Source: Helochares maculicollis (Eukaryota > Arthropoda > Insecta > Coleoptera > Hydrophilidae). From it: a stretch of 45,863 nt of DNA. Positions 24,898 to 36,377 of the stretch are shown here, piece by piece. The translations under genes and the position numbers were made by a program. A model generated the notes under the pieces. The model did no database searches. It saw only the letters and a list, made by a program, of their open reading frames with translations, and was not told the origin of the DNA. Location of the stretch: the NCBI GenBank assembly GCA_033557835.1, contig JAWQRO010000258.1, forward strand, positions 1 through 45,863, read 5' to 3'. Within the stretch, counting starts at the first letter, position 1. Every line of letters starts with the position of its first letter.

Positions 24898-25010
24898 TGA
24901 TGTATATTGAATAGAAATTTATGGCTGTCGCTATTTACACTATGCAACCAAGCGAAACGGCGATAATACTTAACTTTAATGTTTATACCTACTTTTACTG
25001 AAATTGTTCC
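24898..25010 (+). repeat. Diverged direct duplication, copy A
   Basis: This ~113-base segment aligns nearly end to end with 25570-25683. Shared blocks in order are TGATGTAT, GAAATTTAT, TGTC, TATTTACA, TGCAACCAAG, AATAC and TGAAATT. Identity by eye is about two-thirds to 70%, with few short gaps. It could be an old local duplication or two copies of a short interspersed repeat. Confidence 0.65.
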
Positions 25011-25569
25011 TCTATAATACAATAGGAAGTCAGAGAGATAAAATTTAGTGCAAACTAAATTCCATAATAATTACTCAACTATACGAAGCTGCTGGACATG
25101 AGTTCAATACGACTGTCACGAACAGAGACGAGGTCTTGTAAAGAATCCGCGATTCGTTGCATTTAGTCATCTTCAGCTTCTCGATATAGTTGACAGTCGC
25201 AGGAGCAGGATCACAGAGACTGATAATAGCTTCGAAGGACCTATCTAAATAGCAGAAGGATGTGACGTGAAAGGATCGATCATATAAGAGATATAATGAG
25301 GCTAAATAACATATTTCTTGGGTATGTATTTTTAGCACAATACTTGCATAAAGAAATCGAATTGAGATTCTCTCTAAACGATTCTACAAGTTTTGAGCTA
25401 ATTGCGCCGCTTTAGCAGGTGGTAGATTTAAACTGAATATCGAAAAGACCTCAGATTGGAATGGAAACACACCAAGCTGAATCCATTAATAATTTTTTTC
25501 ACTTCCGTCATATCCAGTCCAATTTACTCTATTAGTAGAGATCCGAAATAATAAACCCAACAAACGTCA
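25011..25569. other. Spacer between duplication copies
   Basis: Intermediate GC. An 87-codon - strand frame at 25075-25338 has no domain. No other feature was recognised. Confidence 0.4.
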
Positions 25570-25683
25570 TGATGTATTTTGCGCTGGAAATTTATTCATT
25601 GTCATTATTTACAGTGTGCAACCAAGTGCAAAGATTCACCAATACATTGATATTTTTGCGTTTCCTTTTTATTGAAATTATCC
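25570..25683 (+). repeat. Diverged direct duplication, copy B
   Basis: Second copy of the segment at 24898-25010, in the same orientation about 670 bases downstream. It runs directly into the GC-rich patch at 25800-25910. A 166-codon frame (25569-26069) spans the copy and the patch; it looks like chance openness, with no domain. Confidence 0.65.
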
Positions 25684-25930
25684 AGTTATTTACTACCCCA
25701 TTCCGGTGTGGACAAATGTACCCGGCCTTTTTGATTTACGCTGTTTGTCTATTCCGAATCGTCGCTAATACGTCAATGCAAAATGCATATTGTAGAAGGT
25801 GGTTCGTAGGGGACTCGGGTGGATCGGTGCCGCCGCCCCGGGGCCACGTCAACATTAATCCCGTCGTGCTGCACATAAAATTACAATTAGCGCCGCCGTT
25901 TTTGCTGAATACATTTACAACGGTTTATAA
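25684..25930. other. Very GC-rich patch in AT-rich surroundings
   Basis: The core, about 25810-25910, contains GCCGCCGCCCCGGGGCC and ends in GCGCCGCCG, with homeodomain-like strings between them (ATTAATCCC, CAATTAG). It may be an enhancer or promoter core. The frame through it reads GDSGGSVPPPRG but is not recognised as a protein. Confidence 0.35.
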
Positions 25931-26069
25931 AAATTTGTTTTGCACCCGTTTCGGTCAATTTCTGTTCAGTTCCATTAGTATCCATTCGTGTAAAATTATT
26001 GAATTTTTTTATGGTGCTTCAGTTAATCAAACTAAAAACCAATTTGTTACTTCCTTTGTTCGCAAATAA

Positions 26070-26392
26070 TAGAAATATTACTCAAAACATCACTCTATTC
26101 TTTAAATGTCCCCCTACTGTTCGAGTGACTCTTCGAGAAAAAATTGTAAAGTCATTACGTGAAGTTGAATTTTCTTAGGAGCAATTCTATATAGTTGAAG
26201 ACAATATCTTTAGCCTGATACCATGTTCTCAAAGTTCACCTCGATAGTAGCCGTGTAGTTAAGCGGAAGATTGTGGAGTTTGAGAATAGGCGCCCAGGCA
26301 ACGTCACGAGTCATGACTGGCGCGACTCGTTGATTGATAGATTGTCCATCATAATGGTTGCGCCAAACCATCCATCTAGCTGGTGACGTTGT
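26070..26392. other. Intermediate-GC noncoding stretch
   Basis: No supported coding or RNA gene was seen. The 64-codon - strand frame at 26210-26404 has no domain. Confidence 0.4.
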
Positions 26393-26414
26393 CCTCGTCA
26401 CCATGATGACGAGG
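26393..26414. repeat. Short inverted repeat around TGACG sites
   Basis: Arms CCTCGTCA and TGACGAGG are perfectly complementary around a six-base spacer (CCATGA). GTGACG also occurs a few bases upstream. It may be a paired binding site for a bZIP-type factor. Confidence 0.5.
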
Positions 26415-26559
26415 CATGGCCAGGTAAATTCGATATACTCTGGAAAACGATATACCTAGAGCTTGTGTTCCTCGAACAATAGAAAGAATGACTTTGAAGT
26501 AACTTACTATGTATTGGTTTCGTTTTTATTGGAATTTCTTTTGTTGTTTGCTAGATAGT

Positions 26560-26590
26560 AATTGGGTGTTTTTTTTTGTTTTAGGTAAGT
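26560..26590 (+). other. Candidate recursive splice site (ratchet point) 3
   Basis: A nine-T run, G and TTTTAG end at 26584, followed directly by GTAAGT, the optimal 5' site. Fifteen of the 20 bases before the AG are pyrimidines. TAGTAAT about 35 bases upstream could supply a branch point. Together with the RS-exon pair just downstream, this is one of the two best of the four candidates. It lies 24.3 kb from candidate 1 and 16.8 kb from candidate 4. Confidence 0.65.
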
Positions 26591-26614
26591 TGCCGCAAAA
26601 AAGAGATACTAGGG
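26585..26614 (+). other. Candidate RS-exon after ratchet point 3
   Basis: Thirty bases separate the ratchet junction from a second 5' site, GGG|GTGAGT. Two of three frames are open. If included in mRNA it would be a 10-codon microexon; if handled as an RS-exon it would be skipped in favour of the rebuilt upstream 5' site. Confidence 0.4.
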
Positions 26615-28560
26615 GTGAGTTTTTAAGGTGGTATACTCATTTAAGATATATATTTTTAACCCTTCAATTATGGCTGTCGCACATCAGAGACTTGATGCTC
26701 CTATATTGAAATGCGGTTATAGCTAATTTGTGGTTTTCGTGTATAAAATATATGCATTGATGAGACAATCAAATAACCGAGATGATAGCAAAAATAATTG
26801 GTTGCTACTAACATTTAGAAATATAAACCTGTGGTGACCCAGTGATTCAGACATCAATCTAAAGTTTTATACTTTTATAATCAGCACGTCAAGCAACTCT
26901 TTAACTCCAGGCAAATGTTAAAATTACACAACTATACACGAATACACTTCAATTATGTCGATGAAATTCACTATTTTTTCACATTCAAATTTTTTGTCGA
27001 ATTGGTTTTATATATAAATTGATAATCCTATTTTAACTGATATTCAACAAGTTTTCTACTTAGCTGTTATTCTTTATAATTCATGATTTTGTAAGTATGA
27101 GAATTTAAGTTAGCTCTGCTAAGTAATTAGATCACAGCTTGGTATTCCTAGACGCCGTACGCTCTTAATTAGTAAAGGGTGAGGCGGAATCACACTCTTT
27201 GTCAGCTATAACGAACGAAGCTGTGGATGTTTAACGCTTAGTTTGCGCTCTTCTTGCTCAGGAGTTTACGTGATAAATAAATTTCAATATTCTTACATAG
27301 TAATACAATTGGCCATCTATATGCCATAAACTATCAGGACACAACCTGCTTTTTGTACATTACCATTCTAAAGCAAACATGAAATTATAGAATGTATCTT
27401 TAATTTTAAAGTCTGTCTTACGTCACATCAGCCATCAATTTTAGAACAATCAAATTATCTATAAAATATTTGCCAAAGCAAGTGAATTGAATATGCAACA
27501 TGATTTGTCGTTTTGTGCTCTAAAGAATGAAAGATATTTATTTATTTACCGTATAGCCATTGAAGTTACAGTTTACAAGAGCACGGCTTTCTCCAAAACT
27601 TTCTAAGGTAAATAATTTTCTATAGTCTAACGTCCCAGTCTATATTTGATACAATGTTATTAAGAGAAAAAATAAGAAAAATGCTGTCAAAGTATTAAAC
27701 TACACCCAACTAATACAGTACATGCAAAATGAATAATACACTTTAGGACATCATTCTAGGGTTTTTCAATTCCATCAATCGTTTTAATAGATACGGTGCT
27801 AGAAAATGACATCAAATTTAGTCTTGTTAAAAGAATTACGCTGCTATTTAAAACATGTGTAGCTTGAGGTTTATATGTAAGTTCTCAAAAGATTTCAAAC
27901 TTGTTTTTGTGCTAGTCAAATAGATATTTAACTGGTTCTCTTTGGTTTGATTTTTTGTTGATCCAAAAGGACAGTACGACTAGTCAGATATTCAAAGAAA
28001 GGATAAAACTAGCTGGAATTCCTCTCAAAGGGATTGTGGAAATCATTTCGAGGAAAATGATCAGAAGTCAAACTCAAATTGTGTTTTAATAAGTTGCTTC
28101 ATATATATTTCAAAGACATCTTATAAAAATGTATTTCAATTTGTAATTTTATATATTATACTAGAAAAATTTTAATCTGTTATATTAACCAAGAATTATA
28201 TTTGTAAGGAATGCAAATTTTTAATAGATTTTAAGATGTTTACAAAAGCTCGAATCAATTTTAATATATACTCTATTTAAAACATAAAACGTGCTTAGTC
28301 CATAAGATCTTTCCGACATATGGTAGGTACAGGTCGCATAAGTTGATACAGACAGATAGATTTTACTATAAGTCGTTTGTAAAATTTCACCACACACGAA
28401 GGCTAATAATAGAGATAAGCACAGTAGCTACTCTCCGTTTTAAATTAAACAATTTGCAGACTTTCGTTTTAAATAATTATTTCATTCGTATACATAAAGT
28501 AGAAAATCAAGCAGCTGTTTTGATATTTGGCTTTCCGTTTCCATTAACTAATAAATAAAG
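26615..28560. other. AT-rich noncoding stretch
   Basis: A good isolated 5' site (TTT|GTAAGTATG) lies near 27090 and a weak AAG|GTAAAT junction near 27607, neither with a convincing partner. No other feature was recognised. Confidence 0.5.
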
Positions 28561-29080
28561 AGGCCAAACCGTTACAATTCGCTACAACTAGTCTTGAGAC
28601 CCTAAAGTGACCCGACCAGTGGAAGGTTTCCTCTTTAATTGACAAGTAATTTTTCCTGGTTTATAAATACGAGGTATAATGGAAGGACGGGAAGCAGATC
28701 GGGTCGTTTTCTCATCAGAGGCGACCGTTGAAGTGATTAGAAGAGATTAATAGGGAGATATTAAGAATCGGCTTTCGGTTTGTCGCGGTATGAAGCCAAC
28801 TGGCCCCGGCGGCGGAGCGAAGCGCTATTCTGGGTACTTCCACGTGTTGGCTATGAATCAATCAAGACACCAGCAACTCCCCGGATCAAAGCGCAGTAGA
28901 TTGACGGTGAGCGCATGGTTACCATTTGTTTGACGGATGCGTATGTGCTGTCATCCAAGCTTTGTATTTATTGCTTGAGCTACCTTTTTGAGGGAGAGAA
29001 CTCTGCACTGGTTAATTATCGACTTTTGAATTTTAACAGCTCTGGGATATTTTTGGAACACAATAATTCTTCGTTGGTTT
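28561..29080 (+). other. GC-richer block with TATA-like box
   Basis: GC rises sharply after about 28560. GGTTTATAAATAC (TATAAATA at 28662-28669) is a good TATA box on the + strand. About 30 bases downstream no clear TCAGT-type initiator is visible; TCATCAG occurs near 28712. An open frame with an ATG and a 5' splice site follows at 28790-28906. The block may be an alternative promoter of the host gene. Confidence 0.3.
28790..28906 (+). other. Candidate alternative first coding exon, 39 codons
   Basis: ATG at 28790 opens a frame of 39 whole codons that ends exactly at a 5' splice-site match, TTGACG|GTGAGC. Unspliced, the frame stops at TGA 28931-28933. An in-frame TAG lies upstream at about 28750. 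The peptide is basic and glycine-rich at its start (begins MKPTGPGGGAKRYSGYF) and is not recognised. The upstream TATA-like box and the exact phase-0 ending support a first exon; lack of an initiator and GC-driven openness argue against. Confidence 0.28.
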
Positions 29081-30880
29081 GAGTTGACGGATAGCCTCCG
29101 GCTCGGAAAAACTCTAAATTTCACTTTGATGCGGACAATTTACGGCCGATTCTCTGTTTGTGGTCTCTTTTAGATTTATGCATTTCTATCTGATTCAAAC
29201 GGAACGAGATGCAAATGCTTCATAAAAACAAAATCCAAAATTTTCAATAACATACGAATATGCACATATGTGCCATTGGGAACAGGTAGGGGTCTACCCA
29301 ATATAATTTCAGACTTATTGGGATGGGGTACCTCAGCGTGGTAAGTTAAGTGGGGACTCCGCGATGCTATGTAAAGTGTGGAGGAAGGAAGGAAAAAATA
29401 AACACTATGGTAATCCTAAACAAATATAAGCCCACTCCTGTGTAGAGTTGCTACGGAACCGAGCGAGGGCTGTTCCAATATATGTATGTATTGCTGGGAC
29501 ATCAGCATCTAAATGATGCAATTACCAGGCAAATGGCCGGCCCTTTATTGAACCTGCCACCCTCACCTCCAGTTCGCTGTTACTGCTGATGTTGCTCGCT
29601 CACTCTTGATGCTATTGTTATGGTTTGGGCCGTTGCGAACCTCTTTATTGTTGTATATTGTTAAGGTGTTCTACTTACCATTTATTCGATGGCCTTAGGA
29701 GGGATAATGTCCTGCGTTTACTCCGTTTCTATTTTATTAACTTTTTTGAAGGGGCGGAATCTCCTTGCACAACGAGAGGATAACCATTAAGAAGATGAAA
29801 GCGTTTTTTCCGTTTCGTTTTTCGAAATCAAATTTCCATATATATAAATATCTCGGAACAAGGATATTGAGACGTACTTGTACTTACGTTGCCGTAAAAA
29901 TTCTGCTGGGAGAAATATATTAACACTGCAATTACGGATTTATTTTTGGCAAAACGGACTGGTCTCGAAATTTCGTGTCACTTCGTAAATCAGATCGCGC
30001 ATTTGCAATCCACGTCTAATTATATGATTCCGATATACAATATGAATATTTTTACACGTTTCAGCCATAATTTAATGGATAACAATGATAAAGGAGTTAA
30101 AGAAAAATACGGTGACGTAATGTTGAATTATGCCGGCTGCCACAATGCCACGAGTGCTTGGAGGGGGAGTGAATTTTAGGTGGCCCCAGTGATGCTGTCC
30201 ATTCGAAATGACCAAACGATAAAATATGAATTAGCATTGTCGAGCATAATCATATCATAACATGGCTGTCCATCATCCGCATTTAAATAATCTGTCCAGG
30301 CCAGGCATGTCCACGTCACATGTCGTAAACAATTATTTATTGTCCACCTTGTATGCAGTATATTTATAGTATTTAATTAATTGCTATAGCGGTCATGTTG
30401 TAAACAACTACGTCGAATCAAGTTTTAGACATCAACTGAATACATTACTCGCCTCGATGAGCCGAATTCCAAATCAGGGGCAGAACAGAAAGGCTTCACT
30501 GATTTGTTGATGCGGTGCGATGGATAATGATGAAGAAATTTGTGCGGAAATTGGAAAATCGTCGCTTAGAAGCTCGCTTGATACTTTTTTTTGAAAAGGG
30601 AAACAAGACGCTCAAGGAAGGTCTTAATAAACCAGAAAAAAAGAACAGCCCCATTTAATGAACCGCAGAGGAATTTAGGGTAGAAAAATTGACACGTCTG
30701 GAATCCTAGTTCCTCAGACGATTTAAATTTTATTAGGCGTATTAGTGCGTCGTAAAAAAATGTTATTGTAGGTAGTTTGTTGAATCACCCCTATCATAGC
30801 AACGCAACCCTTACAGCTACTCACAGCTTTTACAAGCGACTCAAGTGGCACTTACACGTCGCGTTACGGCAACCAGGTAG
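29081..30880. other. Mixed noncoding stretch
   Basis: A possible 28-base microexon at 29313-29340 is flanked by AATTTCAG and GTG|GTAAGT. A GGAAGGAAGG run lies near 29383. A 77-codon + strand frame at 29946-30179 has no domain. Nothing else was supported. Confidence 0.35.
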
Positions 30881-31095
30881 GGTTGGAGTGGAGGCCGGAG
30901 GATCTTTCGCTCCTTGTCTTTCTCCACTGTTCCAAGTCGCACTCAGCTGTGGCGGCGGAAGGAGATAGTTGTGGGTTCGTGATTCCTTCCTTAATGGTGC
31001 ATAAAAGTGCTGCCACATTTTTGCTGTTTAGACGCAGGCGATGCCGATGGGTGTTTCAACGGAAGATGAAACAAGGACTTATTTAGTTTTTTGCA
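30881..31095. other. GC-richer patch open in several frames
   Basis: Three overlapping frames (+ 30777-30968, - 30830-31018, + 30883-31086) are open here and none has a domain. A good 3' splice-site string (TTTAGTTTTTTGCAG, about 31096) follows the patch. No gene is called. Confidence 0.3.
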
Positions 31096-31096
31096 G

Positions 31097-32183
31097 TCTT
31101 TCGTTCCCTAGAGCAAATTAAAAAAAGTTTGGAATTGAAATTGAAAACGACTTTTAAATTTGTAAGTTTTATTTGCATTCCATTATTGTCTGTTGATGTG
31201 CAATCAAGATTGGTTGTTTTTCCTTTTCACCTTAGCAAGTATAGAAACAGAAAATATTTGTGTTCATGATAATATTCGACCTCGAGATTTTTTTTAGTGT
31301 TAATGGGCTTTAAATCTATTTTGATCATTTTTATTTGACCGTATGTGTATATGTGTAACTGTTATTTTATTTTGTATTTTAATAGACATGGAAATGACAT
31401 ATTCCAGCTTAAGTGTGTTATTAATTTTCTTATATATTGTTCAGGTTGTAAAAGCAATCTATTAAGACAATTGTCCCTTGTTAGCATTATAGACCTAAAT
31501 GTATGCATGCTTTCAATAAGGCAAATTGTTAGTATCGATTGTAAGATCATTTTGCTGAATATGTAATGGTTGACTCAGATTGAGCAAATTCCTAATGAAA
31601 CGCAATTGCAGGTGCACGAAATTTCACACAAATGCTCCATTATTCATATCATTGTATTGAAGCACAAAATACGTACTCATAAAGATATAGTTTTCTACTT
31701 CAACCTTCAAAAATATTAGAGCCTTTAATAGTGCTTTCTAGATGCAGATAACTAATGACTTAAGTTTTTGACGTACATGCATAATATGTATAGTCATTTT
31801 TAATATGATCGAGAAAAAATTACAAATAAGGATGAATTAATTAAAAAATATACGATACACTTTAATATTTAAGAGTTATCCTTTAAGTAATAAGCTTTTT
31901 CAAAAAGGTCAAAACTTTGAATTTAGTTTAAATGTATTTCTATGAGAAATTGAGCATAAATCAAAGCAAATATCAGATATAACTTACATAGTTTTCTACA
32001 TAAGATGTTTCTTGCCAGAGTCAATAGATTTTCCCGAAATATAATAGTGTGGGTAAAACATTTTAGATATAGTATGCATAATATAATAATATCTCTTTGA
32101 AATATAATATCCAGCTAATATCTTCTTCATTTAATACAACACTTGTCTAAACCGGATTAAAACTCTCATTTAAAGTAAATACC
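31097..32183. other. AT-rich noncoding stretch
   Basis: Overlapping chance frames lie at 31345-31566. No other feature was recognised. Confidence 0.5.
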
Positions 32184-33580
32184 ATATACAGGGTGTTGCA
32201 GAATCAATTTCCAATACTTGAACCACATATTAAACGTCAATGTGACCACGATCTGGAATTTTCTAGGTGTAAATAAAAATGTTAAAAATTTGGCTAATTT
32301 GGGACTCCTGGTATAATTGCAATGAGGCTGATAGACCGTGCTGGGTTAAAGAATATTATGCAGACACAACGTCACCGCTATTGCTATAAAAATAACGGCA
32401 TTCCAATCAAACACGTCGTTAGATTCTTCAAAACATCGAGATTACATTTTTTCATGAACGCAAAACCGTCCTTATCAAAGAGAAACAGAAAAAAGAACAT
32501 AAACATTCATTAAAATAAAATTTTATTGAGGTGTGTTGCTGAAGACAGCGCGTGTCGTTCGGAAAATTTCACCTTATGTTACCATCTTCCGCCGCAAGAA
32601 AGGTGATTATATCAAGAATCGCAAAGTAGTTCATATTTGTAAAGTGAAAATTTGTCAGTGCAAAATTGCAATAATACGTCTTTGTCAATAACAAATTGCA
32701 TTTATTTTATATTTTTAGTTTTAATTCTAAAGCGACTTAAATTTCACACATAAGAATAAATTTTTGACACGGTTTAACAAATATCGACAGAAGGGGCAAA
32801 TGATGTTCGAGGGGGCGAGAACGTAAATAATTTCAAATAAACTGTAATAATTATACGCAGAATGCAAAAATTGTTTAATATCAAATTAAATAAATTGTAA
32901 AATAATTATAAATTGAGTATCTTATTAGCTGGCGTTGAATTTAACATATCGAATCAAATAAAAACGCTAGTAAACAGGTGGAGCTTCTTTTGCCTCTGTG
33001 GTTGCAATTTATTGCGCTGGTTTTTTCGTAGGTTTTAGAGTAGCCTAGTATGCGCTTTCATTTATATAATTTTAGCAGCTAAAAAAAGAACGTTTCTTTC
33101 TTATTTCGTATTTAATAAGTTCAGGTGATTTACATGTTAACATTCTTTGAATAAAATTTATACCTTCCTAGTTTAGCGAACTTGCATAATCGTAAATAAT
33201 GTATAAAATACGTCGAAATGAAAATATTAGTAAAAAACTGACCACGTATGTGCTCCCCTTGTCTTTTCTCTTCGGTTGAAATTTAATAGACTACTAACTT
33301 TTTCGTTTGTTTATATTCCTTTTCAACAAGGTGTTTTTATTATTATTTCGTCTGTTTGAGTCCAGATGCATTAAGCGTAGACAAGAAGAGAATTCTTTGA
33401 AATAGCAATAAAATTCGTCTCCCTTCGACCAACGACGATATAGGGCCGCCAGTGGCTCTTAGCATGTTCATTTAATTAATATCTCGGTTACTAATTGTGT
33501 TCCAAAATGCAAACAAAAACCTAACTCTTGTTATTTCTTATATCTACCACCCCATTAAGTTTTGTAACTTAATTCTGAAA
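32184..33580 (+). mobile_element. Interspersed repeat, copy 1 (+), ~1.4 kb
   Basis: It begins ATATACAGGGTGTTGCAGAA and matches the reverse complement of 36378-37660 along its length, with gaps. Strong shared blocks include AATTTCCAATACTT, CAATGTGACCACGA, TAAATAAAAATGTT, ATCTTCCGCCG, CTGTGGTTG, TTATTGCGCT, TCTCTTCGGTT, TTATTATTATTTCGTC and TCTTATATCTACCA. Weaker similarity may continue to about 33770. A short frame near 32560-32640 encodes TIFRRKKGDYIKNRK, and the other copy preserves TIFRRKKDDYIIHRK, so part of the element may once have been coding. No transposase domain was recognised. The CAGGGTGTT-type start is common at ends of arthropod DNA transposons. Confidence 0.8.
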
Positions 33581-36377
33581 CGGGCTGTATACCTTATTAC
33601 CTATAGTTAGAATTGGTTAAAATTCGCCTTCAATTAAAATCATCACAAGCTTCCTACATTCAGAACCAAAATGTTTACTTTCGCTTCGTTTTAAATACAG
33701 AAACATAAGGTTGCTTAATTAATCCAAAATCTAAAAGAAAAAAATCTGCTGTGTCGTATATACAAACAACGCATGTATGATCACAATCCTGCATAAAAAG
33801 CATTGCATAAAAGCTAAATATGTTTATTTCTTAATTATGAAAAATCGAATATAATCCCATTAAATTAGCTTGAGGAAAAATGTACGTGTACTGGAACCAA
33901 GACATACACCTAACCTATCTTGGTTACACAAAGTAGAATTCGTATTTTTTGCATTTTTTAGTCAATGGTCATAAATAATGTAATATTTCGTTTCACTTTG
34001 GCCGTAATTATTCATTAGTAATCGTTAATGCCAGAGATTTACTTAATAGTCATTTAATATTCTCAAACTTGATATCTGAAGAAGTAATATAATGAGACTA
34101 TTGATATCTACTCAATAGTATCTATAATCTACAAATTAGTCACGGTACGACATTTGATACCAGTTGCGTTATGTTAAATAACTCTTATTCAAAATTCATA
34201 CATACATTTATAATCGCAATAAATGAGTGAGCTGCTTTTAAGTAATTAACGATGTATATATTTCAGCAAAATCCTAAAACTATATCAACTTTGGAGACAT
34301 ATAGAACTTTAGAAAGTTATTGATTGCTTACTAATAAGATTCTAGTTTTTAAAAGAGTGGTATTGACGGTAAAAACATAAAAATTCTTTACAAATTGAAT
34401 GTAACATTTGCTATAAGCTTGGATGAAAGCGTTGAAATTCAAGTAAAATATGAAGATTTCAGTTTGATTTCTGCATCGTTTTTAGTCTGAATCTATGCAA
34501 ATCTACTAGTTCATTTATTCCAAACATACGGCAATGTTGGATGTAGACACTACAGAGATATCGATTCGGAAATCCTTTCAACTAGTTTTGAATATTTATA
34601 CAAAATAACCATAGTTCTTTGAACGCAAAATATGCCTAGAAATAGTTGAAATTTCCAATTGACCGTAATTAGAAATTAGCTAATTTCAAATCGTTTTGCG
34701 CCGATCCTTATTATACCCAGCTCACGTAGCTGCATTTATATCGTTCAACCCATAACATTCTTTGAGATGCATTTGGCAAAGCATTACAAAATAACAGCAA
34801 TTTTTGCACAGTTATTAAAACAAGGTTTTTCATAAGTCGCTGCGCTTTGTTTCATAGTCGATAAATAAAGACGACATGATTAACGTAGGTCAACTTAGAA
34901 TATGATGAGTGAATTAAAATTCCGACCGTTTCGGAACAAAGCTGTCACTCTAGCTGTCACTTAGAACAAAGATGGCAGATGAGACAGTGACGGATCTGAT
35001 AGCACGTCGCTCTGCAGACTTTATAAACCCCTTGTCAAGCTTTCATCCACATATAATCGAATAGAAAGGGAAGGAAAGCATTTATGTGGCCGCCGCAGAG
35101 GAAGATGGGGAGAACTCTGTATTAAATTGTTTTTTTGATAATGTGTACATCATCATTACGTGGGTAAATGCGAATTTATTATCATAGAGAGCGTGTAATT
35201 TCAAAATAAAATGAAGAATTTTAAGCGGCTTATTCGGAAAAAATAAAAGCTTCGCTTCAGCTGTAGACTTCAAATTGAGACGGTTGGACTTCAATCAATG
35301 ACGTCTACAAAGTCATATTGACTTACAAGCCGATATTTATGGGCAATTCAGCTTCGTTCCAGGGGCACCGATATTGCTTTGATAACCGCATGTGCTATAT
35401 ATCAAACTAATGTCCTATTATTGCAGTTTGTTGGCGAAAAGTCGCCCTATCCTCCACTATTATATATATTTTAATGGCTGGGGTTAACGATGGGAGGGCG
35501 TTATGAATAGCTCATGCAAATTCGATTGATTTTAGGTGAATATTAAGTTTTTAAGTTAAGGTGCATTTCTCAGATAACAGAAAACATTGAAAACACTGCA
35601 TGCCATACCTCTATGAAATGTATGACTATGTTTTACGTGCACATAAGACTGCAACTATGATAAGATTCATGTCTTCTATAATTATTTTGACCTTTTGACT
35701 ATAACTTATGGTTAATGTGGAGTTGGAAAATTTTAGAAAATATCAAAAGTGTCAAAAGTCAGTTCCCGTTCTCTTCTTATAGTTTTGAAATGCATTGTTT
35801 AATGTTCTCTTTGGTTACCGGAGTTAATTACTCCTGTGAGTGTAAATATAAACGTTAACTATTAATTTGGTGTAAAAATACTTCATCTGTATAACTTTTA
35901 TTGTAGTTTATAGACTGATGTGTAGATTTTGAAAATATGCGGAACACGTGATACGAGTAGATTTGTCAGGAAATTTATCTTTTACAGAGTAACCAAAGGG
36001 CTCAGTGATTCAATTGCTTTCGATTATCAACGTTTTTAATCATCACTATTTCTTTTGATAACCAAAGTACTACATAGAAAAAAGTAGATGTTGGTCAAAC
36101 CAATCGTAGAAAAAAATCAATCTTATCATAATTCAGCAACTAAGATTTACAGCATACGACTCGACAAGTGACCAGATGCTTAGGACTCTTAGTACTATTG
36201 AAGTGGTACTACACGAGAAAAAATCTATTCCATTACATTCTTAAACGTGGCACAAAGATTTCACGAAATATTGCATGAAGAACGAATTCTAAAGCATTTC
36301 GACTGAATGCCTGAATAGCACAGCACAGCCGACCCCTTTAATTTGTATATATGTGATGCATTCTTGGAATTAAGCAA
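33581..36377. other. Sequence between the inverted repeat copies
   Basis: Mostly AT-rich, without a transposase frame. A GC-richer patch at about 34920-35120 contains two CTGTCAC strings and resembles the host islands elsewhere in the window. That favours two independent insertions over one large element, but a single element with long inverted termini is not excluded. Confidence 0.45.

Noticed and set aside
25569..26069. 166-codon open frame on the + strand, the longest in the window
   Set aside because: It crosses a noncoding duplication copy and an extreme GC-rich patch. Its composition changes abruptly with DNA composition and no domain is visible.
27580..27615. TTCTAAG|GTAAAT junction as a ratchet point
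   Set aside because: AAG is a poor 3' site ending and GTAAAT a weak 5' site.
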